Positions 7,970-17,287 are shown, counted from the stretch's first letter. The stretch is DNA of 64,000 bases from an uncultured Faecalibacterium sp. (GCA_934561115.1 CAKTFS010000003.1:1-64000), one strand, 5' to 3'. Notes: generated by a model from the letters alone, not told the origin. Made by a program: numbers and translations.

Positions 7970-9340
7970 ATGGAACAACAACACAAGCGCAGCGCGTTCT
8001 CCGGTAAGATCGGGTTCGTGCTGTCTGCCGCAGGCGCTTCGGTGGGTCTGGGCAACATCTGGCGCTTCCCGTATCTGGCAGCCAAATACGGCGGCGGCAT
8101 TTTCCTGCTGGTATACATTCTGCTGGCAGTCACCTTTGGCTATACCATGATCGTGGCCGAGACCGCACTGGGCCGCATGACCCACAAAAGCCCGGTCAGC
8201 GCCTACGCCCATTTCGGTAAGGGCAGGGGCATCCGGTTCGGCGGCTGGATCAACGCCATCATTCCCATTTTGATCGTGCCGTATTATTCGGTCATCGGCG
8301 GCTGGGTCATCCACTATCTGGCCGAGTACCTGTGCGGCCGCGGCAGCAATCTGGCGGCGGACGGATACTTTTCCGCCTTTATCACCAACGGCCTGCAGGC
8401 CGAGCTGGCCTTTTTGCTGTTCACCCTGTTCACACTGGGTGTCATCTTTGCCGGTGTGCGCAACGGTGTGGAGCGCGTCTCCAAGGTGATGATGCCGGTG
8501 CTGGTGGTGCTTTCGCTGGTCATCGCAGGCTACTCGGTCACCCGTCCCGGTGCGCTGGCGGGTGTAAAGTATTTTCTGGTGCCCAACCCCAAAAACTTTT
8601 CGTGGATGACCGTGGTCACCGCCATGGGGCAGATGTTCTACTCGCTGTCCATCGCCATGGGCATTCTGGTCACCTTCGGCTCCTATATGAAGAAGGACGT
8701 CTCCATCGAGGAGTCCACCGAGAACGTGGAGGTGTTTGATACCGCCATTGCCATCATGGCAGGCCTGATGATCATCCCGGCGGTGTTCGCCTTCTCCGGC
8801 GGCGACCCGGACACCCTGCAGGCTGGCCCTGCACTGATGTTCATCACCATCCCCAAGGTGTTTGCCAGCATGGGTCTGGGCACCGTGGTGGGTGTGCTGT
8901 TCTTTGTGCTGGTGCTGTTTGCAGCCATTACCAGCTCCATCGCTCTGACCGAGAGCGCCGTCTCCACCTTTGAGGACGAGCTGGGCTGGGACCGCACCCG
9001 CTCTACCGTGCTCATCGGCGCCATCATGGTGGTGCTGGGCAGCCTGTCGGCACTGGGCTACGGCCCGCTGGCCGGGGTGACCGTGTTCGGAATGCAGTTT
9101 CTGGACTTCTTCGACTTCCTGACCAACTCTGTCATGATGCCCATTGCAGCCATTGCTACCTGCCTGCTGGTGTCCCGCGTCATCGGCGTGGAGCAGATCG
9201 CGCAGGAGGTGGAGCAGGACGGTCAGCGGTTCCGCCGCAAGCCGGTGTTCAATTTTATGATCCGCTGGCTGTGCCCCATTTTTGCAGCCATCATTCTGGC
9301 AAGCTCGGTGGCAAATGCTCTGGGCTGGATCGCCATGTAA
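7970..9340 (+). CDS. sodium-dependent transporter, NSS (SNF) family
   Basis: This 456-residue integral membrane protein has about 11 helices. The unwound first helix carries the family sodium/substrate signature GASVGLGNIWRFPYLAAKYG (residues about 19-38). Bacterial members (MhsT and LeuT types) take up amino acids with Na+. The exact amino acid is not predictable here. It lies 66 bp upstream of adenine deaminase on the same strand, but a T-rich stretch between them leaves co-transcription uncertain. Confidence 0.9.
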   Translation: MEQQHKRSAFSGKIGFVLSAAGASVGLGNIWRFPYLAAKYGGGIFLLVYILLAVTFGYTMIVAETALGRMTHKSPVSAYAHFGKGRGIRFGGWINAIIPILIVPYYSVIGGWVIHYLAEYLCGRGSNLAADGYFSAFITNGLQAELAFLLFTLFTLGVIFAGVRNGVERVSKVMMPVLVVLSLVIAGYSVTRPGALAGVKYFLVPNPKNFSWMTVVTAMGQMFYSLSIAMGILVTFGSYMKKDVSIEESTENVEVFDTAIAIMAGLMIIPAVFAFSGGDPDTLQAGPALMFITIPKVFASMGLGTVVGVLFFVLVLFAAITSSIALTESAVSTFEDELGWDRTRSTVLIGAIMVVLGSLSALGYGPLAGVTVFGMQFLDFFDFLTNSVMMPIAAIATCLLVSRVIGVEQIAQEVEQDGQRFRRKPVFNFMIRWLCPIFAAIILASSVANALGWIAM

Positions 9341-9406
9341 CCAAAGAAAAACAGGTCTTTCAAGCAGCAGAACGCAGGCTTTTTTTAACAGGATAAGGGG
9401 GTTCTT

Positions 9407-11146
9407 ATGAAAATGGAAACCTTGAAGCAGCAGATCCTGACAGCAAAAGGTGACGTGCGGGCAGAGCTGGTGCTGAAAAACGCCCGGGTCATCAACGTGT
9501 TCACAAACGAGATCGAGCAGGCCGATGTAGCCATCCGTCAGGGAGTCATTCTTGGCGTGGGACACTATACCGGCGAGACCGAGCTGGACCTGCAGGGCAA
9601 ATATGTCTGCCCGGGGCTTGTGGACGGGCACATCCACATTGAAAGTTCCATGCTCTGCGGCCCGGCCTTTGAGCAGGCCGTGCTGCCCCACGGCACTACG
9701 GCAGTGGTCACCGACCCGCACGAGATCTCCAATGTGGCCGGTACGGCGGGGCTGGACTTTATGCTGGAGACCACGAAAGATCTGGCACTTTCGGTCTACT
9801 TTATGCTGCCCTCCTGTGTGCCTGCGACTGGGCTGGACGAGTCCGGCGCGGTGCTGGAAGCAGAGCAGCTGCGCCCCTACTATCAGCAGCCCCGGGTGCT
9901 GGGTCTGGCAGAACTGATGAACTCCTACGGCACAGTGCGCGCGGACGAAAAGATCTTGCAAAAGATCCGCGACTGCACCGCTGCGGGCAAAAAGATCGAT
10001 GGCCACGCGCCCTTCCTCAGCGGGGAGGAACTGAACGCCTATATCGCCGCCGGGGTGCAGTCCGACCATGAGTGCTCGGAACTCCACGAGGCCATGGAAA
10101 AGCTGCGGCGCGGACAGTACATCATGGTGCGGGAAGGCACCGCAGCCCAGAATATGGACAGCCTGCTGCCCCTGTTCCGGGAGCCCTATTGCAGCCGCTG
10201 TATGCTGGTGACCGACGACAAGCACCCCGGAGACCTGTTGCAGGGCGGTCACATTGACTACATCATCCGCAAGGCCATTGCCGCCGGGGTAGACCCGGTG
10301 GTGGCGGTGCGGATGGGTACCCTTGTCCCGTGCCAGTATTTCGGCCTTGCGCACGGCGGTGCAATAGCCCCCGGCTATACCGCCGACCTGATCGTGCTGT
10401 CGGATCTGGAACAGTTCACGGTGGAGCAGGTGTACAAAAAGGGCAAGCTGGTGGCGCAGCAGGGCAAAATGCTGCACCCCGCCGCCCTTGCGGTGGACAA
10501 GGTGCGGTTTGCGCGGGTGTTCGATTCCTTCAATATGGACGAGATCACCCCGGAGCAATTGCAGCTGAAACAGACCGGCACCCGGCAGCGGGTGATCTGC
10601 CTGACCCCGCACGCCCTGCTAACCACCGAAAAGATCGTTCCGTTCTGTCAGCACCCGGGCACAGCGCCCGGCGTGGACGTGGCGCAGCAGATCGTCAAGC
10701 TGGCGGTGTTCGAGCGACATCACCGCTCCGGCCATGTGGGGCTTGGCTTTTTGGGCAATTACGGCCTGCAATGCGGCGCGGTGGCTTCCAGCATCGCCCA
10801 CGACTCCCACAACCTCATCGTGGCGGGCACCAACGATGCCGACATGGTGCTGGCGGGCAACACGGTGCGTAAAAATAAAGGCGGCTTAGCCTTTGCACTG
10901 AACGGACAGGTGGTAGGGGAGCTGCCGCTGCCGGTGGCAGGGCTTATGAGCACCGAAAGCGCAGAAGCAGTGGAAGAAAAGCTGCAGGCGCTCAAGGCAG
11001 CGCTGAAAGCCCACGGCATCTCGGAGGACATCGATGCCTTTATGACCCTTGCCTTCGTCAGCCTGCCGGTCATCCCGAAGCTGCGGCTGAACACCTACGG
11101 CATCGTGGATGTGGATGCCCAGCAGATCGTCCCGGCGGTGTTCTGA
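9407..11146 (+). CDS. ade: adenine deaminase
   Basis: This 579-residue amidohydrolase-superfamily enzyme converts adenine to hypoxanthine and ammonia in purine salvage. It shows the metal-binding DGHIHIESSM (about residues 73-82), TDPHEISNVAGT, a conserved DGHAP (about 196-200) and DDKHPGDLL (about 270). Length and domain order match bacterial Ade: N-terminal composite beta domain, barrel, C-terminal domain. The start is preceded by AAGGGGG. An excellent terminator follows. Confidence 0.95.
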   Translation: MKMETLKQQILTAKGDVRAELVLKNARVINVFTNEIEQADVAIRQGVILGVGHYTGETELDLQGKYVCPGLVDGHIHIESSMLCGPAFEQAVLPHGTTAVVTDPHEISNVAGTAGLDFMLETTKDLALSVYFMLPSCVPATGLDESGAVLEAEQLRPYYQQPRVLGLAELMNSYGTVRADEKILQKIRDCTAAGKKIDGHAPFLSGEELNAYIAAGVQSDHECSELHEAMEKLRRGQYIMVREGTAAQNMDSLLPLFREPYCSRCMLVTDDKHPGDLLQGGHIDYIIRKAIAAGVDPVVAVRMGTLVPCQYFGLAHGGAIAPGYTADLIVLSDLEQFTVEQVYKKGKLVAQQGKMLHPAALAVDKVRFARVFDSFNMDEITPEQLQLKQTGTRQRVICLTPHALLTTEKIVPFCQHPGTAPGVDVAQQIVKLAVFERHHRSGHVGLGFLGNYGLQCGAVASSIAHDSHNLIVAGTNDADMVLAGNTVRKNKGGLAFALNGQVVGELPLPVAGLMSTESAEAVEEKLQALKAALKAHGISEDIDAFMTLAFVSLPVIPKLRLNTYGIVDVDAQQIVPAVF

Positions 11147-11190
11147 GAGCGCTGCCTGAGAGGAACGGTCTTTGAACCTGACGTTTTTAT

Positions 11191-11232
11191 CGCAATGCCG
11201 GACAGTCTGCGGGCTGTCCGGCATTGCGTTTT
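11191..11232 (+). terminator. intrinsic terminator after ade
   Basis: The 15-bp perfect stem CGCAATGCCGGACAG (11191-11205) pairs with 11214-11228. The loop is 8 nt and is followed by TTTT. Confidence 0.9.
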
Positions 11233-11327
11233 ACGGCAAGAGGGCTCTTGACTTTTTGCCACAGAACCGGTATGTTGATACTGTCCGTCTGACACACAGC
11301 ATTGCATTTATAATATAAGGAAACTTT

Positions 11328-12098
11328 ATGGAAAAACGCAGCACACCCTCTTTGCAGATCACCGACCGCTTTGGCGCACAGGCGGCCTTTGCCAGTCTGC
11401 GCCTGCCGGACGGCACTGAAACCAGCGTACCGGCAGAGCACGCCGCCGCTATTTATGTGAACGAGCAGCCCGCCTTCCGGGTGGTATGCACCCCGGCGCT
11501 GCTGCCGCAGCTGGCCTTGGGGCGGCTGCTCACCGAAGGGTGGATCGCATCTGCGGACGAGGTGGAGCAGATCGCCGTCTGCGCCGAGGGCGCAAAGGTG
11601 CAGGTATATCTGCGCCACCCGCTGCCCACCCGCCGCGCCGCCGCGCAGGAGGTGGCCAGCTGCTGCACCGATAATATCGCGCTGGGCAGTCCGGTGGAGC
11701 TGCAGCCCCTGCGCCCTGTGCCGGGGCTTGCCTTGCAGCCGGAATGGGTGGAGCACCTGACCGCCGCCATGCACGCCGGGCTGCCGCTGTACCGCACCAC
11801 CCGGGCGGTGCACAGCTGCTTTGTGCTGCATAAAGGCGAGATCGTTTTTGCCTGCGAGGATCTGGGGCGGCACAACGCACTGGATAAGGCGGTGGGCTGC
11901 GCAGTGCTGGCGGGGCTGCCGATGGCAGAATGCGTGCTGTACACCAGCGGCCGGGTGCCGCTGGATATGGTGCGCAAGGCCATCCGCGCCGGGGTGCCGG
12001 TGCTGATAAGCAAAAGTATGCCTACCGTGCAATCCGCAGAGCTTGCGGCGGAATACGGCCTGCAGCTGGTGTGCGGGCGCAAATTCCCTAAACTTTAA
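11328..12098 (+). CDS. fdhD: FdhD-type sulfurtransferase for molybdo/tungstoenzymes
   Basis: This 256-residue protein belongs to the FdhD family, which transfers sulfur from a cysteine desulfurase to the metal of bis-pterin cofactors before insertion. It shows the family core FACEDLGRHNALDKAVG (about 180-196) and VLISKSMPTVQSAELA. The flexible-loop CxxC of E. coli FdhD is replaced by two adjacent cysteines, Cys112-Cys113 in ASCCTDN. No formate dehydrogenase is encoded nearby, so the likely client is the aldehyde-oxidoreductase-family enzyme 1.8 kb downstream (inference). Confidence 0.87.
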   Translation: MEKRSTPSLQITDRFGAQAAFASLRLPDGTETSVPAEHAAAIYVNEQPAFRVVCTPALLPQLALGRLLTEGWIASADEVEQIAVCAEGAKVQVYLRHPLPTRRAAAQEVASCCTDNIALGSPVELQPLRPVPGLALQPEWVEHLTAAMHAGLPLYRTTRAVHSCFVLHKGEIVFACEDLGRHNALDKAVGCAVLAGLPMAECVLYTSGRVPLDMVRKAIRAGVPVLISKSMPTVQSAELAAEYGLQLVCGRKFPKL

Positions 12099-12150
12099 GC
12101 AAATATTACAAAAACAATAGTTACAAAACGGAAATGCCTGTCCGTTTCTG

Positions 12151-12179
12151 TTGACATTCTTTGCGCCCGCATGTTAATA
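12151..12179 (+). promoter_or_regulatory. strong promoter of the molybdo/tungstoenzyme operon
   Basis: A perfect TTGACA (12151-12156), a 17-bp spacer and TTAATA (12174-12179) lie about 100 bp before the FMN-binding protein gene. Confidence 0.75.
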
Positions 12180-12189
12180 TATTATCGAA

Positions 12190-12249
12190 GAGACCGCTCC
12201 GCTGTTGCAGCAGCCAGAGCGGCCTCAATTGTTGTCCGGGGTTACCCGG
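12190..12249 (+). promoter_or_regulatory. structured 5' leader with two hairpins
   Basis: Hairpin 1 pairs GAGACCGCTC (12190-12199) with GAGCGGCCTC (12217-12226) and has an inner GCTG/CAGC. Hairpin 2 is CCGGG-GTTA-CCCGG (12236-12249). Neither has a U-run. A cofactor-sensing role is possible, but I could not match a known riboswitch. Confidence 0.4.
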
Positions 12250-12276
12250 CAAAATAAAAAACAGGCAGGTGATAAC

Positions 12277-13194
12277 ATGAAGCAGGCAACCAACCCGTTT
12301 GCGCCCGTACCGCTGTGGCGCAAGCGGCTGCCGGGCTATGCAGCCATGGGCGTTGCGACCATCGCCTTGGCGGTCGGTCTGACCACCTTGCAAAGCGCAC
12401 GCACCACGGTTGCCGGTACCCTGCTGCCGGTGTCGGAGGCGGATGCAGCCGCCTATGGCATCAGCGCAGTGTACCAGCTCGACGATGGCAGCTACCGCGT
12501 GGAGGGCTCTCAGAAGGGCTTCCAGAGCGATGTGCAGGCTGCCGTGACCATTGACGCCGAGGGCAATGTTTCCGCAGTAGAGATCCTCTCGCAGGACGAA
12601 ACGGAAAGCCTTGGCGGCCAGTGCGTCAATCCGGAGTTCACGTCCCAGTATCAGGGCGCAGCTCCCTTCACGCTGGCGGGCAAAAGCTACACCGTAACGG
12701 ACCCCGTTACCGGTGCCGCCTATGCCGCTGCCGGTGCAGCGGAGGAGCAGCCCGCTGCTGCCGGGGATTTTGACCCCGCACAGTGGCGTACCTATGATAC
12801 CTCTCCCGAGGCCGAGGCTACCCGCAAAATGTATGCTGCGGGGCTTACCTTCTCGGCATTGAAGGGGGAACCTTTGGATGATGAGCTGGCTCCGCCGCTG
12901 GATTCCAGCGCAGAGGCCGTGGCACGGCGCAAGCTGTACGCAGCCATGCTCAGCAAGAGCGCACTGGACGGTGAGCCGATGGCGATCCCCTTTGCAGATC
13001 TCTCGGCAGAGGAGCAGTCCAAGGTGCGTCTGGAGCAGGCCAGCCTGACCACCGCCGGCAATGCGTCCGGTGCCGTCAGCGCAGACCTGACCGAGGTGGA
13101 CGCCCTTTCCGGCGCGACCATCACCTCTTCGGCTGTGACGACCATCGTCAACAACTCGTATTTCTATGTGACCGGGGTACTCAGCGCAGAGTGA
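12277..13194 (+). CDS. exported FMN-binding domain protein
   Basis: This 305-residue protein has an N-terminal membrane anchor (about 18-40) and an FMN_bind-type domain. The domain's first half (about 58-135, with DETESLG) is separated from the flavinylation motif SGATITSS (278-285, acceptor Thr281) by an alanine- and charge-rich insert. The insert contains two similar units, about 177-205 and 210-238, with the pattern RK-YAA-L-SAL-GEP. In this family ApbE attaches FMN to the threonine outside the membrane. No apbE is present in the window. It probably passes electrons to or from the ferredoxin encoded next. Confidence 0.8.
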   Translation: MKQATNPFAPVPLWRKRLPGYAAMGVATIALAVGLTTLQSARTTVAGTLLPVSEADAAAYGISAVYQLDDGSYRVEGSQKGFQSDVQAAVTIDAEGNVSAVEILSQDETESLGGQCVNPEFTSQYQGAAPFTLAGKSYTVTDPVTGAAYAAAGAAEEQPAAAGDFDPAQWRTYDTSPEAEATRKMYAAGLTFSALKGEPLDDELAPPLDSSAEAVARRKLYAAMLSKSALDGEPMAIPFADLSAEEQSKVRLEQASLTTAGNASGAVSADLTEVDALSGATITSSAVTTIVNNSYFYVTGVLSAE

Positions 13195-13207
13195 CCTCAA
13201 CGGAGGA

Positions 13208-13861
13208 ATGGAACCTATGGCAAAAACTGATTTCCTGACGGCTGACATGACCCGCCGTCAATTCATGAAGATCTCGGGCAAGAGCCTTGCAGGGCTCACC
13301 CTGTCCGCTTCCATGCTGTCCCTGTTCGGCTGCTCTCAGCAGCAGGTGGATTCCGGCGCAGTGGCCACCTGGGCACTGCCGCAGGGCCTGCTGGTGGTCA
13401 ATGCAGACCTGTGCACCGGCTGCCAGCGCTGCGAGATCAACTGCACCCTGACCAACGACGGCGTGTGCTCCTCTTACATCAGCCGCGTCAAGATCCAGCG
13501 CCGCCTGAATCTGGACGGCGCAGGCAACGGTCTGCTGTCCGGCACCGACAACTGCTTTGTCTACTTCCCGGACACCTGCCGCCAGTGCGAGGACCCCGCC
13601 TGCGGCAACGCCTGCCCGCAGAAGGCTATCACCACCGACAGCCGCGGCATCCGCGTAGTGGATACCGACAAGTGCATCGGCTGCGGTGCCTGCCATGAGG
13701 CCTGCCCGTGGCACATGCCCACCGTCAACCCCGAGACCGGCAAGTCCTCCAAGTGCATCGCCTGCGGTGCCTGCGTGGCAGGCTGCCCGTCCGGCGCTCT
13801 GTCCATCGTGGACTGGGATGCCGTTACCAGCGCAGCACAGGCTGCATACTTGGATCTGTAA
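13208..13861 (+). CDS. ydhY: YdhY-like ferredoxin with Tat-type lipoprotein leader
   Basis: This 217-residue iron-sulfur protein has four cysteine clusters able to hold four [4Fe-4S] centres: CTGCQRCEINC, CRQCEDPACGNAC, CIGCGACHEAC and CIACGACVAGC. The N-terminus has the twin-arginine motif TRRQFMK, a hydrophobic stretch and a lipobox-like LFGC. Leader and core closely resemble E. coli YdhY as I recall it. It is encoded 12 bp before the YdhV-like enzyme and is its likely electron partner. Whether it is actually exported is unclear, because the enzyme itself has no signal peptide. Confidence 0.87.
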   Translation: MEPMAKTDFLTADMTRRQFMKISGKSLAGLTLSASMLSLFGCSQQQVDSGAVATWALPQGLLVVNADLCTGCQRCEINCTLTNDGVCSSYISRVKIQRRLNLDGAGNGLLSGTDNCFVYFPDTCRQCEDPACGNACPQKAITTDSRGIRVVDTDKCIGCGACHEACPWHMPTVNPETGKSSKCIACGACVAGCPSGALSIVDWDAVTSAAQAAYLDL

Positions 13862-13873
13862 GGAGGAACTACA

Positions 13874-16030
13874 ATGGCTGAAAGTTATGGCTGGGCAGGC
13901 AAGATCCTGCGCGTCAACCTGACCACCGGCGAGATCACCACGCAGGATGACGAAAAGTACCATAAGTATATCGGCGGTATGGGCATGGCCTACCGCATTA
14001 TGTATGAAGAAGCGCCCATGGGTCTGGACCCCTATGACGAGAAGGCTCTGGTCATCTTCGGTGTCGGCCCCCTGACCGGCGCAGGCGTGCCCTGCTCCGG
14101 CCGCATGAACGTGACCTTCCGCTCCACCTGGTCCAAGGGTCACTCTATCGTCGACGCACACATGGGCGGCCACATCGGCTCCATGCTGAAGTATGCCGGC
14201 TACGACGGCATCGTTGTCAGCGGCATCTCCGAGAAGCCCGTCTACCTGCGCATCGAGGACGGCGAGGTCTCTCTGGAGGACGCAACCGAGATCTGGGGCA
14301 AGGGCACTTTTGCTGCCAACAAGTGGATGGTAGAGCAGAACGGCCGCGAGTTCGAGACCGCTTCCATCGGCCCCGCCGGTGAGAATCTGGTGGACTACTC
14401 CACCCTGAATACCAGCTTCGGCAACTCCGGCGGCGCCGGTCTGGGCGCTGCCATGGGCAACAAGAAGCTGAAGGGTCTGGCCATCCGCGGCACCGGCAGC
14501 GTCAAGGTCGCTGACCCCAAGAAGGTGCTGGAACTGTCCAACTACATGATCGGCAACCTGATCGGCGGCAACAACAACCACAACGTGCCCGCACAGCCCC
14601 AGAGCTGGGCAGAGTACAGCGCCACCTCCGGCAAGAACCGCTGGTCCGGCGCTCCCGGCCGTATGTGGAAAAAGGCTCCCGGCGGCCCCGTGGATACCGG
14701 CGAGCAGCCCTACTACGACCTGAACAAGGTGGCTCTGCGCTGCTTCAAGGGCTACTTTGACTTCGGCGCTCCCGCTGCCGAGTACACCGTGAAGAACGGC
14801 GGCTGCTCTTCCTGCCCCATCCGCTGCTACACCGAGTATGATGTAGATCCGCTGGCAGATTACGATCTGCCCACCCACAACTCCAACACCTGTATGCCCG
14901 TGCTGTACGGCACCCGCGTCTACCCGGACGGCGTGCACGACTTCAAGTACGAGGGCGACGGCACCATGGTCATCAATCTGGCATGGTCTCATGCTGTGGA
15001 CGATATGGGTCTGTGGGACAACTACGGCAACCTGAACCGCGACCTACAGTGGATCCTGCGCATGCCGCGTGAGGAGGCCACCAAGTACATCAGCGAGGCC
15101 GAGTACGACTCTCTGCCCTGGGAGTGGGAGAAGGCCGGCGATCCCCGCTGGGAGGTGGAGCTGATCCGCCGCATGGCTTACGGCGAGGGCGATCTGTCCG
15201 TCATCGCCAAGGGCACGCTGGCCATGATGGAAAAGTTCGGCCTGCCCAAGAGCTGGCTGGACCGCACCGACGGCGCTACCAACTCCAACCTGATCTACAA
15301 CGGCTTCCCCAACCACCACGGTCCTGCTGAGGCATGGCAGGTGGGTATGCTGTACAACCTCGTTTACAACCGCGACTGCATGATCCACGAGATCGTCTGC
15401 GAGACCGGTTCCGGTGCTCCGTACGAGGTGACCAAAAAGGTCATGGAAGATTTCTTCGGCGAGGGCTGCTACGATAAGGCCAAGGCCTACACTCCCATCA
15501 ACGAGAACAAGGCAAAGCTGGCTGCCTACTGCGTCAACGATAAGAACTTCCACGACTCTGCCACCCTGTGCAACTGGATGTGGCCCATGACCCAGTCTCC
15601 CTCCAAGGAGCGCGACTACCACGGCGATCTGGACCTGCAGGCAGACTTTATGACTGCTGTTACCGGCGAGACCTATACCCAGGCCGGTCTGCAGGAGGAC
15701 GGCGCCCGCATCACCCAGATGCTGCGCGTGATGACCGCCATCAGCTTCCAGCAGAACTGCGGCAGCGCAAACCTGCGTCAGGAGCACGATGCCATCTGCG
15801 ATTGGGTGTTCGATAAGGACCCCGATTTCAAGGCATTTGAGGAAGGTACCACCAAGCTGGACCGCGCCGACATGGAGAAGGCAAAGGATCTGTTCTACGA
15901 TGTCTTTGGCTGGGACCGCACCACCGGTGTGCCCACCCGCGAGACGCTGGAAAAGTATGATCTGGCTGACATGGCCGATGATCTGGAAAAGCGCGGCATC
16001 TACGCCCAGAACACCGAAGCAGCTGAATAA
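13874..16030 (+). CDS. ydhV: YdhV-like aldehyde ferredoxin oxidoreductase family enzyme
   Basis: This 718-residue enzyme is of the tungsten/molybdenum bis-pterin AOR family. The cluster ligands CSSCPIRC (Cys311, 314, 318) are conserved, as are the pterin-binding N-terminal motifs GGMGMAYRIMYEE and GPLTGAGVPCSGR. The length and stretches such as PQSWAEYS and TLCNWMWPMTQSP match E. coli YdhV (about 700 residues) better than classical AOR (about 610). E. coli YdhV carries a bis-Mo-molybdopterin cofactor without added nucleotide. The physiological substrate is unknown. It lacks a signal peptide, so it is cytoplasmic. Confidence 0.9.
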   Translation: MAESYGWAGKILRVNLTTGEITTQDDEKYHKYIGGMGMAYRIMYEEAPMGLDPYDEKALVIFGVGPLTGAGVPCSGRMNVTFRSTWSKGHSIVDAHMGGHIGSMLKYAGYDGIVVSGISEKPVYLRIEDGEVSLEDATEIWGKGTFAANKWMVEQNGREFETASIGPAGENLVDYSTLNTSFGNSGGAGLGAAMGNKKLKGLAIRGTGSVKVADPKKVLELSNYMIGNLIGGNNNHNVPAQPQSWAEYSATSGKNRWSGAPGRMWKKAPGGPVDTGEQPYYDLNKVALRCFKGYFDFGAPAAEYTVKNGGCSSCPIRCYTEYDVDPLADYDLPTHNSNTCMPVLYGTRVYPDGVHDFKYEGDGTMVINLAWSHAVDDMGLWDNYGNLNRDLQWILRMPREEATKYISEAEYDSLPWEWEKAGDPRWEVELIRRMAYGEGDLSVIAKGTLAMMEKFGLPKSWLDRTDGATNSNLIYNGFPNHHGPAEAWQVGMLYNLVYNRDCMIHEIVCETGSGAPYEVTKKVMEDFFGEGCYDKAKAYTPINENKAKLAAYCVNDKNFHDSATLCNWMWPMTQSPSKERDYHGDLDLQADFMTAVTGETYTQAGLQEDGARITQMLRVMTAISFQQNCGSANLRQEHDAICDWVFDKDPDFKAFEEGTTKLDRADMEKAKDLFYDVFGWDRTTGVPTRETLEKYDLADMADDLEKRGIYAQNTEAAE

Positions 16031-16069
16031 ATCCAACAGATAATTCCCATAGAAAGAGGAAAGACCGTC

Positions 16070-16987
16070 ATGTTGTTTGGCAGACGTAAACCCGGCTACA
16101 CCACCACGGTGGATGGCAGCGTAGACCCGGAACAGGCCGTTCTGGAACTGCAAAAGGCAGAGCTGGCCGCCAAGAAAAAGCCCAAGGCAGAGGTGTTCGA
16201 CCTCGACGCCGCAAGCGAGACTGCCCGCCGCCTGAAGGAGACCGGCAGCACCTTTGACGGCAGCGCCGCCAAGACCGGCGAGGACGTGATCGCCGCAGTG
16301 GAGCGGGAGACCGCCGAGCTTGCCGCAAAGCAGACTGCCGGGGCTGCACCCGAAGCCGCCGAAGCTGCGCAGCCCGATGCTGCAAAGCCGGAGTTGCTGG
16401 ATTTTCTGGCAAGTGAGCCGGAGGCGGAAAACGATCCCTTTGCGGATCAGCCCACCAAGACCGCCCCGGAGCTGCCCCAGCTGACCCCTGCACAGGAGCT
16501 GGCCGGTTACATCCGCGCCCGCTCTGCGGCTGCGCTGCTTACCCCCCACGCTTTGCTGCTGGAGGAAGTGGAAAACGCCGACGAACTGCTGGCGCAGCTG
16601 CCCGCAGACCCCCAGTGCACCGATATCGTCTCCCGCGCGGGTGCAAAGGACACCTACTACTATTCCAACGCCAACATGAGCGATAACTACGCCATGATCG
16701 CGCAGCTCATCGAGGACAAGGATCTGTGTGTGATGTTTGCCGAGATGGTGCGGTTCAACGCCCGCATCTACCCCAGCGCCACCCCGCTCAAGTACTTCCA
16801 GCGCTCCCCCTACGGCCTTGCGCCGGAGGTCATCGAGCAGACCTGGAAGGCCATGCAGGAGAACCCCGCCTATGCCGATATCGAGGAGCTGACCAACAAC
16901 CAGAACGAGCGGTTCCTCTTTTCCACCAAGCACCTCACCCGCCGCTACGCCAAGGCCATCAGCGACGTGGACGAGTTCTGCGATTAA
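16070..16987 (+). CDS. companion protein of the YdhV-like enzyme, function unknown
   Basis: This 305-residue soluble protein has an Ala/Glu/Pro-rich, probably disordered N-terminal half (about 20-145). The compact C-terminal half (about 150-305) contains TYYYSNANMSDNYAMIAQLIEDKD and RYAKAISDVDEFCD. There are no cofactor-binding cysteine clusters. It is third in the operon, 40 bp after the enzyme, the position held by ydhW in E. coli. Homology of the C-terminal half to YdhW is plausible but not verified. Confidence 0.6.
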   Translation: MLFGRRKPGYTTTVDGSVDPEQAVLELQKAELAAKKKPKAEVFDLDAASETARRLKETGSTFDGSAAKTGEDVIAAVERETAELAAKQTAGAAPEAAEAAQPDAAKPELLDFLASEPEAENDPFADQPTKTAPELPQLTPAQELAGYIRARSAAALLTPHALLLEEVENADELLAQLPADPQCTDIVSRAGAKDTYYYSNANMSDNYAMIAQLIEDKDLCVMFAEMVRFNARIYPSATPLKYFQRSPYGLAPEVIEQTWKAMQENPAYADIEELTNNQNERFLFSTKHLTRRYAKAISDVDEFCD

Positions 16988-17287
16988 ACCAACCTACAAT
17001 TGAATCAGGGTATAAGAGCTTCTTTGAGCAAAGGTGTCTAAACTCCCACAAAGAGCAGGACACCGCGCCGCAATGCTGCACCCGCAAGGGCGGGCATTCA
17101 AGGGTGGCGGGGGAAACCCCACCGCCTTCCCGCAGAAGAAACGCTGCAATTTGAAAAAAAGAACTCCTCCCATCTTCACAGGTGCTTTTTGGCTGTGTGC
17201 TGCCGCTGCAAGGGCGGCGCATAGCCAAAGGCTGCCACCGGCGTAGCAGACTGCAAACTGCCGCCGCCGGTTTTGTGGGGATATTCT
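16988..17287 (+). other. non-coding, multi-hairpin intergenic region
   Basis: No gene is supported. It holds GGCGGGG-GAAA-CCCCACCGCC (near 17105-17127), an almost perfect hairpin GGCTGTGTGCTGCCGC/GGGCGGCGCATAGCC (near 17191-17226), and CCGGCG/CGCCGG arms (near 17238-17275). The stretch lies between the YdhYV operon and moeA and may be a leader RNA of the cofactor operon. Confidence 0.4.

Noticed and set aside
12190..12249. Molybdenum-cofactor riboswitch in the leader of the YdhYV operon
   Set aside because: The context fits, but I could not place the conserved core of the Moco motif, so it is listed only as a structured leader.
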